The notes under the pieces are model-generated. The model did not search any database. It was given only the letters and a program-made list of their open reading frames with translations, and had not been told where the DNA came from. A stretch of 64,000 nucleotides of DNA from Pocillopora verrucosa. Its lineage: Eukaryota > Cnidaria > Anthozoa > Scleractinia > Pocilloporidae. The DNA lies in the NCBI RefSeq assembly GCF_036669915.1, contig NC_089322.1:17328219-17392218 (forward strand), in the 5' to 3' direction. A program made the translations under genes and the position numbers. Shown here piece by piece: positions 10,706-21,100 of this stretch (its first letter is position 1; each line of letters opens with the position of its first letter).

Positions 10706-12380
10706 TCAGTTGCATCAGAGCTTTACAGACTACGCTGTTCAGCCCGGACGATTTAGCCATTCTTTCGATATTCAAGTTTAAACTGAGACTCTCTTCAGTA
10801 CCAAGGTAAACGAAAATGCTTTCTCGTGGGATGTTTAATGATCCTTTCTATCTATTTCGTTTACACAAGGGCCTTAAGTCCAAAAGGCTGCTTTTGTTTT
10901 CTACTCCCCAATGGTTTCTTCTATTCGATTTTGGGGTAAACCCCTCTCTTTTCACTCAATCGTTTCCAGAAACCTCCACTAGTGAAGCTGCTCTTTATTA
11001 TATTAACATATTCGTGAAATATTCTTCATCTGATCTAAACCATTTATCCCGCAAAACCTAATGTAGATATTAAGATACTCATTGACCAAAGGGTTTTATC
11101 TTGAAGTAAAATTAAATTTTCTTCAGTTTGAATAAAAATATATGGTGATCCCAAGAAAGAATAACGTATCATTTAAAGTAGATATTTTTCCAAGATTCTT
11201 TGAGTAAAGGTACTTTTACTTTTTGTCGTGAGAAATCTAACGCATAATTTGTCAAAAGAAAACGACTTACCTGCTTACAGGTCAATGATTGAGGGCATAT
11301 AAACTCGGCTATACTTTGATACTGAGCGAGTACGTTACAATTTTAAAGTGCTCTCTCTTTTCCTATTTGCAGATGAGTGCCATCGAGGAGAAAATAAAGA
11401 ACCAAGTCGATGGGCTGCGGGAAGGAGTGAAGAGCATGTCTGTCGATATGAGAATGTTCTCCCTCACAATGAGATCCCTCTATGCCGAGAAAGCGGTGGG
11501 CACTGAAGAAGAAGTTGCCAAACAGTTCAGAAAACTCCGCGACGACACCAGGAATGATGCCATGGTGTACATAGAGGGCATCCTTCCTCTAACAACCGAG
11601 TATGTCACATCCATCAGCACATACTTTGAATACTATGACGCTCTGACGTTTGATGAGTGGTGTAAAAATATTTCCATGATCCGCAAGGAGGCTGCTGAGT
11701 ACAAGAAGCTCTGTCAAACAATGTTGAAAATGCATAAAGAGATTTTGGTGCCCATGAAGAAGAAAAGAGACCAGGCTGGTATTTTACTGAAGAAAATGAC
11801 GCTCCTTGCGAAAGAATTTGAGAAGAAGAAAGAAGCGCTGGTGAAAAAGGGAGGTACTGAACGTATTTGGACGATGGCACTCTGCTTCATCCCGGCCATT
11901 GCTGTGATTGCCAGTCCCATTTTAAGCGCCAGTGGTGATAAAGATTAGGCAGAAGCCACCGCTTCTGGAGAGCAAGCCAAGATCGTAGAAGCAGCCGCCT
12001 TGGCAGTGAAGGAAGTTCTCATCCCCGCTTTTGAAGCCTTCATTGGTGGAATCTCTATAGCAGCCGGCTTCTTCTCTGTTATGGAAAACGAATTGCAAAA
12101 GTTTGAAAACACCGCCAAGAGGAGCGAGGACGACCCACAGTTTATCTTCTTCAAGATAATGAATGTGGAAGCCAAGGATATTAAATCTGTCTGCCAAGTG
12201 TTCTATGCAGCCTTACCAGATGTCCAGACCGACTTCGAAGCCATGCCAACAGAGGGCACAGACCGCAACTACGTGGACGAGTGGTTGGGAAAACAGAAAA
12301 AGATGATCGAAGAAGAATGTAAAGGTAAGCTTGCCAAAAATATGCTGTCAGCCATTGCAGATGCAGTCGAAAAAAAATGA
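10706..12380 (+). pseudogene. alpha-helical, two-hydrophobic-segment protein with an in-frame TAG (pore-forming-like architecture)
   Basis: A non-coding exon (about 10706-10805) splices over a 566-bp intron to an acceptor (CTATTTGCAG, ending 11372). The ATG follows at once at 11373 (MSAIEEKIKN). The frame runs 191 residues to a TAG at 11946-11948, then stays open in the same frame for 144 more codons to 12380. The product would be almost all helix and rich in Lys and Glu. One hydrophobic segment (ALCFIPAIAVIASPI) lies just before the stop and another (EAFIGGISIAAGFF) about 30 codons after it. Long helices around a hydrophobic hairpin recall ClyA/HBL-type alpha pore-formers, but no signature motif is seen, so that is inference from architecture only. 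Intact codons past the stop suggest a recent nonsense change, a sequencing or assembly error, or a shorter product. There is no coding intron. Confidence 0.65.
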
Positions 12381-13432
12381 GATGAAAGGCTGCTCAAGCT
12401 CAGAAAGTTCCTGATTCAAGTGCGATCTACCAAGTGGAAATTTCAAGTACAGAAGATGATTTATAAGAAACTGTAGCGCTAATTGTCAAAATGGTTCAGT
12501 AAAAGGTTCATGGACTTGTTCCTCAACTTACAGAAACATGTTGAATTGAAATAGCTAAGGAATATAAGTAGTAAATACAGTAATTCATCTAGCTTTTAGG
12601 AAGTTCATTGATAAAATCGATTTTTGTCAAATAAGTAGAAATTCAGTTAAGAAGTTCTAAAGTTTTGAATGTTTTACTTTTATATGACTATATATGGTAT
12701 CGTTTTGTCAGTTTGAGTACATCTTTAACAGTGCTTAAAATTGCTCATCTGCTTCTTCAAAATATTAAATTAAAAGTATTTTTACATGATTGTATTTACC
12801 GAATATTTTTTTAAAGGGGACTTGAGTAAGACTAAAGCAAACTGAAGTTGTAGCTACATTTACAGCTCAACTATCTACCGTTGCCCAGGCAATTGAGTGG
12901 GACATCTTTAACAGTGTTTACAATGACTCATTTGTTGCTTCTATCCAGAGCCTTATTTTTGTTTCGCGACTTTTGAAAGAAAAAAATAATTAGCGACTTG
13001 CAGTAGTGATCTTTGTGGAGACCTAAAATGGCCTAAGTAAGGGATAAGATAATTTTAATAGAGCTGACTACATCTTAAACAGTGTTTTTTAAATGACTTA
13101 TTTTTTCGATCGAGTTTCCTCATCGCTGGTGTGTCGCGAGAGAAACATTTTCAGGTTTATAAGCTTAAATAATCGACCAAAAGCATGTATTTTTGTGATC
13201 GCTTTGAAAGTTATTTTAATGAAATAAAATTAACAATCAATTGATGTGCGTTTCCATCATTTATTTATTGTATACCTAGGGACTTGATGTATTAGTTTCA
13301 AAACTCAAGAAGTTATTAGCATGCTATTACGAAGTGCGAGAAATGCGCAAACGATTCTTTAAGTACTGAGGGATCGTTTTTACCTTGCAGTGCTTCTGAA
13401 AACCCAAATTTGCTATGGGAGATGTCAGGCCC
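12381..13432. other. 3' flank of the helical-protein gene
   Basis: AT-rich and without a gene. A possible poly(A) signal (AATAAA) occurs near 13222, next to a motif shared with 8040-8070. Phrases around ACATCTTTAACAGTG recur near 12720, 12903 and 13069, suggesting old local repeats. Confidence 0.4.
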
Positions 13433-14486
13433 TGAACGAGCGCTTTCACTGAAGTCAGCGGCGACGAACACGCAGGACATTGATAATAACATTCACTTAG
13501 AATTTCACGAGCTAGAAAATATTTTACTTAACGCAAATGGAGTAGCAGGAGATGGCACATGAAAAACATGGGTTAAATCTATACTCATAAATATGTCTTA
13601 AACGCTCTACATAATCTGTATTGCATCAACACACTGTCATGCACCAGTTTTTTTAAGCGATTTTTATTCAGATAAAGCTGTTTCTTCTCAGTGTTTGCGA
13701 TCAAACCCAAACCATCAAAGTCGCCCATGGGAGAAGTGTTCAGATATGCTGGTAAGATGAAGTTACAAACAATTCATTTCAACAAAGGAACGCAGGCAAG
13801 AGAGGAAAGGCTTTGATCATCATATAAAAATGAAGATGAAAAAGAAGACGCCTTACTAGGCCTAACCGCTCGAGGAGAATTAAATGTTCGTTTGGAGGTA
13901 TTCTTGGCGTTCTGCGCCGACTCTCCCCAGACTCTCCGTGCCCCAGAGCGCCAAAATTTTCAACACGTCACACAGTGAACGAGCGCTTTCACTGAAGTCA
14001 GCGGCGACGAACATTCGGGAAATTGATCATAATGTTCGGTTAGAGTTTCACGAGCTATAAAATATTTTACTTTACGCAAATGGTGTAGCAGGAGATGGCA
14101 CATTAAAAACACGGGTTAGAAAAATCTATACTCCCAAATACGTCTTGAACGTTCTACATAATCTGTATTACATAAACACACTGTCATGCATCAGTTTCCA
14201 AGCTATTCCTATTCAAATAAAGCTGTTTCTTCCCAGTGTTTGCGATGAAACCTAAATCATCAAAGTCGCTTATGGGAGAAATATGCAGATATACTGGTAA
14301 GATGAAGTTATCAACGATTCATTTCAACAGAGGAACGCAGGCAAGAGGGGAGGCTTTGGTCATCATATAGAAATGAAGATGAAAAAGAAGACGCCGTACC
14401 AGGCCCAAGGTATTCTTAGCATCCCACGCCGACTCCTCCCAGACTCTCCACCCTCGAGCGCCAAAACTTTCAACACGTCATGTGTT
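13433..14486. repeat. ~543-bp tandem duplication holding two exon-like segments
   Basis: Copy 1 starts at 13433 and copy 2 at 13976, both with TGAACGAGCGCTTTCACTGA. Each holds a 60-bp segment between an AG acceptor with a pyrimidine tract and a GTAAGA donor, at 13692-13751 and 14237-14296. These could encode FAIKPKPSKSPMGEVFRYAG and FAMKPKSSKSLMGEICRYTG. Both copies keep an ATG and an open frame, so they may be alternative first coding exons of an unrecognised gene. Confidence 0.7.
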
Positions 14487-14588
14487 GTGAGAAAGAAGGT
14501 AAAAAAGAAGGTAATCAATCAGTCTAACTGCGTGGCACCAAGGCATCTAGCTTCCGAATTGAAATCGTCATATTGAAGACTACTTAAA

Positions 14589-14753
14589 ATGACACCCGAG
14601 GAGTTATGTAACTACACCAAGGATTTGGAAGAAGCGAGGGCGAGAATTAAAGACGGGAAACCAAATTCATCTCGTGATGTAAAGATTCTGAATCCATCCG
14701 ACGAAACGGACTTGATGCCGATAAAGTACTTTGACAGGGTGTGTCGAATCTAG
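14589..14753 (+). CDS. small open frame or exon, unknown function
   Basis: The ATG opens a 54-codon frame beginning MTPEELCNYTKDLEEARARI and ending at TAG 14751. Its codon use looks coding, it is rich in charged residues, and the first half suggests a short helix. An alternative donor (CAGG then GTGTGT) near 14739 would make it an exon rather than a complete gene. I do not recognise it. It lies between the duplicated exon-like segments and the next candidate exon, so it may belong to the same transcript. Confidence 0.35.
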   Translation: MTPEELCNYTKDLEEARARIKDGKPNSSRDVKILNPSDETDLMPIKYFDRVCRI

Positions 14754-15049
14754 CGAGTCTCATAAATTACTCTCATATTTTTGAGTGGTATATTGAATAG
14801 AAAAGCATCTCATTAAAAGCGAAGAGCAATGCTTTGTATCGTTTCCTACCATGGAAATCGAGAAAAGCTTTCGCGGTAATGAGCTTCTTGGTTTGAAAGC
14901 CTTATCACTTACCGAGTTACGTTATATAACTAAATTTCAAATTGGCTTAAAGAAGTTTCGTCGCTTATGTCAATTTCAATTTGATTCTCCCTTTATTTTA
15001 GATGAATAAGGGCGTCAAAGAAAGCTTTCAAAGATCACAACACTGAACC

Positions 15050-15218
15050 ATGGGTCCACCTTATGGCACCGAAGTCGGCCTGGAATGGCACGCACTTATG
15101 GAAAATTGTGTAAAGGAAGTGCTAACGAAAACCTCATATGAACTTTATGAAAAGGGAGATGCAGGCATTTCTTTACTCCGCAAACTGCACGATGAAATGG
15201 AAATATCTATTATTTCCG
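15050..15218 (+). CDS. candidate first coding exon, unknown function
   Basis: A TTTATTTTAG acceptor ends at 15000. The ATG at 15050 has a strong context (ACCATGG), and the frame encodes MGPPYGTEVGLEWHALMENC onward for 56 residues to a GTAAGT donor at 15219. All three frames between acceptor and ATG have stops, so that part would be 5' untranslated. I found no downstream exon in the AT-rich sequence that follows, and I do not recognise the family. Confidence 0.4.
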
Positions 15219-18070
15219 GTAAGTTCCCTTTGTATGGCTATATGTATAACAATAAAGAATTACCGCCATATCTTCCGTCTCCAAGAACCAATGATATCGA
15301 TCGATTATGTTTGTTTGTTTGTTTGTTTTTTTGCTTTTTCTCTACATATTCTGGATCATGCCATTTTACGTACTTGTGTGTCATTTTCTAAGAAATTACC
15401 ATATCTGTGTTTCTTCTCATTTATCTACGAGTTAGCCGCATGTTATTAATGTGTTTAGCTGGGGAGAAAAATGCAGATTTTTATCAAAATTTGGGTCGAG
15501 CTTCAAGCATTAGACCCCTTTGTTTTTGAGAATTATTAAAAAATAAATCCGTGAGTGAGATTAAATTAATTGCGCTGGTAGATTATCACAACTGTTAAAA
15601 TTGTGTTCTTCTTAATTCTTAATCTGCATTTAATTTTTGCGTTTACTTTTTAATGTTTTTATCTAAGCTTTCCATAGTTGATAATAGAAAGTGGGATTTT
15701 TATTACATCAATTGGTAGCAAAGGGGTGTTTGCCTCGGATAACTAAACCTTACACTTCTGATATAATAGACTTCTTTAGTTAGTACGATTTGCTTTCCCA
15801 ATGCAGCTCTGGAGTACTGCGTCTCTCAATTTGCTCAACGTTTCAAGTACATGTGTACTCATAATTTGCAATATACAAAGGGAGAATGCACTTGAGACTT
15901 TTATTTGGAAAACAAAATAAACAAGTTAAAGAGGCCATCGCTATATTAAATGATCGCTTGATGAATAGTCTGAAGAAATTTTCATCCAGGCACAAGGGCT
16001 AAGCCATGAGCATCGAGTAATATTTTTTACAAAATTTGATTGTAATGTCGTTTGCTGAGTCAGTCTTGAACTTACCGTGCACCCTCATAGTATTTCGTGT
16101 TTTATTCTGCAAAATGAGAATCGTTGACGTTATTAACTTAAGTAAATATATCGCGTGAAAGTGGGTAAAAATAACAGTGTGTAGATTTACAGAACTTAGA
16201 TAGGTGTCTTCTTATGGGGCCGGAGTAAACTTCGGCAAAAATATGGCCTGTTATGATGTTACTAGTTGAATATTGTGAGTTCGTTGATTGTGCACATTTC
16301 TGCCGCAACACTGAACTATTACTCAACAGTTATATTAACCCTTTAAACACTAAGAGTGACCAGCATCTAATTTCTCCTTACAGTAATACTGCTGAATCAT
16401 TCATTAAGATCATGAGAATGAAGGAAATGGTCGCCAACCTAAGAATCACACAATAATGTCATGAGAATAGGAGAAATGATTACCAACAAAAGAAGCTTTT
16501 GATCAGTAAACAAATTCTGCTTGTCAGCACCTTAGGAAATGTATAAAGAACAGTATGGAGAATATGCATAATGACGTTGGGGTGCAGAGGGTTGAGCATA
16601 TGGCCAACTGTTGCTCGGTTAAGTGTCAGCATATTTTTCTAGTTTCATCTCTCCGCAATTAAGGCAGTGGCGATGGAGCCTATTGCATAAGAGCTATTGT
16701 AAATTGGGTGGTGCTACCTTTAGTGCAAAGGATTTTAAATTATCTCCTTGTGGAAATATTTTGGGTTTTTTACGTTGATTTCTTTGGGAGAATAATTGCA
16801 TTTGATTCAGTGTAAATACTGTTGTAAGCGAGATCTCCATCCCAAGGACACCCTTGGCAGTACAATAAGCGATCTCCTGAATTTGGATTCCTCTCTGAGC
16901 TTTAATTTGTGTTCCTAGGGATATGGAGCCCTCCGAGCTAAAGGGTCGTAGATTAGAGCCTTTCTCAACATTTTTTGTACCTTTAATTTATTTAGCCCTT
17001 ATTCGATTTGCTATTTAATTGACCAGGATTAAACTGCATTACTACAAAAATCAACTAAAAGCGGTTACAGGCTTTTCGCTCTAAAATATCAATAAAACTT
17101 ATCGTATTATACATTTCACACAAACTGCATGATTCGAGTAGTTAAATCTGCGCTACCTACTTCTGCTCACGACATACTCTATTCTAATCTAATTCGCAGC
17201 AAAACTGACAAAATTAGTGAAATATTGGCTTACAGAGAGCCTACAGTAGGCTTCGCTAAACTTAGACGACTGCTGGCTAACGGCCAGCCAACATTCCTGA
17301 TGATACGTATCTGAGTTTACAACACAGACTTTGATTTACATCCAACATATTATGACTGCTTATTAGGGTATACATGCCAAAACTGCTCACTGTTGTGAGG
17401 TCTACTGTACTCGAGGAAATTCTCCAAGTTGTACTACACTAAAAAGAATTAACTGGGAAATAATACTCTACAAGAGCAAACTTTAGAAGATAAATGAACT
17501 ACAAAGTTGCTACGTTGTGGTTCATGCTGACAATGGGGTTTATGCTCCAAAGCTATGATAAAGACGTGATTTCTAAGCACTAATTCACAAAGAAAGCAGT
17601 TCGGAATACATTACATTGCATAGCAACGAAATCAGCATACATTAACAAGCTTTTCAAGCACAATCAAGAAGAAAATGTTTTTATAATCCCTACAAATTAT
17701 TGTAAACTTTTTTTTTAACACGTAAAGAATGCAAAAAATTTTAATGTCCCACTTGAGATAACAAAAACTAAAAAAATTCGAAACTGAATTATTTTAGTTT
17801 ATGCAGCCACACACTTGTAAAATACCACCTCTTGTTTCTAAGTTCATATTGGTTACATATGCCACGTATTAAGGCCGAGAGTACCAGCTAAACTGGAGGA
17901 CTTTCGTTTCCTAAACAACACAATCTCATCTAATTAAAGGAAAAACAAGGTATTAGTTTTTCTTTTAAATTTCACAATAGCTCTTACAGGAAATAGTGTA
18001 TTATGAAAACCACACTGAAAACAGAACATCATTTTGTTTTCAGTTGAGCTTATAATAATCTTAAAATGAC
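15219..18070. other. non-coding, repeat-bearing interval
   Basis: I found no convincing gene. It contains one copy of the AACCCTTT-ended MITE family (about 16335-16600) and, further right, AT-rich unique sequence. The open frames at 16253 and 17129 show no domain or splice support. Confidence 0.4.
16335..16600. mobile_element. MITE, AACCCTTT family 1
   Basis: Member of a dispersed family that begins near AACCCTTT with TAAGAGTGACCAGCATCTAA and ends with GGAGAATATGCATAATGACG and a GGGTTG-like edge. Related copies lie near 23625, 24150, 26440, 47880, 56105, 58385, 58540, 58970 and 62660, in both orientations. Confidence 0.65.
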
Positions 18071-18071
18071 T

Positions 18072-18077
18072 TTTATT
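18072..18077 (-). terminator. poly(A) signal of the TBK1-like gene
   Basis: AATAAA on the minus strand lies about 105 bases past the proposed stop codon at 18181-18183. The spacing suits the 3' end of the kinase gene. Confidence 0.4.
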
Positions 18078-18180
18078 AGGAGCTGAATTTCTTTCACGCT
18101 TATTCAACGCTATTCCTTGAATTACAAATCTACAGCAACATACTCCATTTGTTTAGAAATTAACTCGTTATGATTTCAAC

Positions 18181-21100
18181 TCAATTGAAGCTTGCAGCTC
18201 TGCCAAGCCTGAAATCCAGTCTCAGCACCAAGCCATTAGGGATCCGAGCGGATGAGAATTTATAACGCTCTTCATTGTCCATGTTGCTTAGAGACCAGGC
18301 TGAGAGATGGGAAGCCTGTAATGTTGAACATGGTATGGCTGTGGCTGGACCGAGTGATCTCAGTGGCTTGAGGGGATGCTAGTTCCGACACGTAGCGCGT
18401 GACGCTGTTCGTTTGTGTCAGGTCATCTCCTCAAAGTCGTCACAAGAATGAACACTCCAAAATGATAAAACTGCGGGAGGGCTGGAGTCCAAAACTGCAT
18501 GACGCAATAGAAGTCAAAAACATAGTTTGGACGCCTGATGTTTTCGATTTCTTGCCCCAACGAAATTTTAGGACCGCATGTGGTTGCACACCTCATTGCC
18601 CACATTTATTTGGAGTATTCAATCTTGTCACGACAACCGCTGCTAGTTCATGTTTTCCTCGCCGATGGTTTCCTCAAGTCTGTAGGGATAAATACACCAA
18701 AACTAAAATAAAAGACTAGGTCATTTGCTTTAAGCTTTGAGGGTCTGGCTCAATCAATTTTGAGTTGGTCTTTACGAAATAGTAAACTGCCTTCACATAT
18801 GGAACCTTGAAATGACAGTTAACAACGGCAGATAAAAATGAACAAGCGAAAACTGAAGCAAAAAGTATCGGTGATGTTTTCGAATGAATAAAACAAACAA
18901 GGATTTTTAAATGGACTAAATTTCAGTTTTGTAGTTTCATGAGTTTTTCTTGTACTTACTGGCTGACGTCTTTCGACATGTGTTCGTTGAGTGATGTATA
19001 CAGCGTAATAAAACCTCTGACAACCCTAAATAAGGAAGCAGTCTGTTAGAAACTCAAGAAAAATCAAATGAAAAGGAAAAAAAATTGCAACGAATCAAGC
19101 TCAATTTTTTAAACTGCCTATTACTGCTTTATCATGGCTGCTTTCGACTGACGTAGACTTTCCTGGTACTTGATTGGTTAAAAAAAAATTGATACAGGTG
19201 TAAGGGCAAAAAAGAACCGAGCTGTCCAAATTTCAACATGGAGCACAATACGATGGCCTTCCCTGAAAGAAAAAATACTTTGCTGTATGTTACCTTTCAA
19301 TTTGTTGGGTGTTTTGTTGAGCTGTTTGGACTGATTCTTTAGTTATCATTGACAGCGAATCAAGTCTGCAAGAAAACAACAAACGGTTTTTAACTCTAAA
19401 ACGTTAATGTGTTCTTTTGCACTGTAAGAGTGAGAAAGTTTCACACAATTTCATTGTCAGCTTTGGCTCAAATCTTGCGGGGAAGGGGAGGGGGGAGGGG
19501 TGAATTAAAGGCAATGCCGAAATGATCCAAGTAGGGATGACCCATGTAATCATTTCACTCAATTCATGACGTTAACATGAACCATTCATTTCCATATTGT
19601 CAATTCATGCCTATAGAGGGAACCGTAAGCCTACAGCTGACCTGCTCTAAACATCAATGGTTTCTTCACAGTTAATAAAGAAATCCTAATTATGTTCAAA
19701 TCCTGAACATATCAAATCTTTTTCTCTGTTAAAAGATATATGAATTGTCCTTATAGCCTGCGATCAGTCTATTGTCTTTTGGTATACACTAAAACAGTGG
19801 ATGGCGTCGAAGGCGTGCTCCGATGGGCGACTCAAACTGTGAATATCTTTCAATATTCACCGCGGTATTTGCGCCCGAAAATATTGTTGTTGCAGGAATT
19901 AACGAGTTGAAGTCATCTTTTTGTACTTTATTATCTCCCCGTCTTGGTATATACGAACACAACGATTCACCCCAGTGTCAGAGGCTACTGGTGGATATTT
20001 ACCCATAATACCCCGTTCCACTTTGGTGAATAGTTGTTAATATTACAAAACATCCCTGTGATGGCCATTTCATATTTTGTACTGTGCTCTTAGCAAAAGT
20101 AAACCCTTGTAAAATTTCCACCCGATACATACTCATTCCCAAGTTGGTTCACGGTGACACTATCCATATCCGGATCAGCATAACCATTCTGGGCGGCTGC
20201 AGCTGGCGCTGTTGCAGTCAGTACTGGGCTTGGAGAGGTGATGAGTTTCTGGAGCTTCTCAACAATCCTTTTCGACTTCTCTAGGCATTGTTCTTGAACC
20301 TTTAAAATCAAAGTGTTCCGTTAGCTGTCTGCTATCAGCTAACAACCTATACGTTTTTTGCGTTGGCCAGGGCCATTCTAGATAAAATAGATGCGTTAGC
20401 TATTGCATCATAAAACAAATACAAGAGACGAGATTTCATCACATTTACAAACACTGAGTAAAGTTGAAAATACGAACCGGAGTAGAATGTTTCTAATGAG
20501 TTTCGAGGTGAGTGAAAATGTGATCAAATAAGCTTTCAGATAGTGATCGATACATCTCATCCAACTACTTAAGAAGCAAAGGATGAATGACTCGCATAAA
20601 GCCATATTCGTTTTGCGTCTAATTGGTTGAAGGGGGATGACGAAAGTTTTCAGGACAAATCACAAAGCGCGGAAAAGAAAACAAAGTCATCTTGGATACT
20701 TTCGATACTCAATCAAAAATTTCTTTAACAGACTCACCGATCGCAACGAAATAAGAAAAGCATCTTGAGCTTGCTTCTGGCCCAGAAATGAAGAATGCAA
20801 GCTTTCTGCCTCTTCATAACAGTGGTTTACTTCACTATGAGAGGCAAACATTAATAGCGTATATACAAATGTGTTTCTGCAGAATGTTGAAATGTCAATA
20901 GTTTTCTCTTTCGTAAAATAGATCGATAACTTTCAACTGCAAGAAGTGGGTCTTCGTTAGACAAAGAGGTGAACGTGTCACCTTTGAAAGCATAATGCTC
21001 CGCTGTGATTGGTGCATTTCGATCTTCGTTGGTTTAAGGAGGCAATTTACGCAATAACAACATCAAAAGAGGTGTTGGAATACAAATATTCCTGGAGCAT

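Noticed and set aside
11614..11920. Minus-strand frames opposite the helical-protein gene
   Set aside because: Antisense shadows of a lysine- and glutamate-rich coding region.
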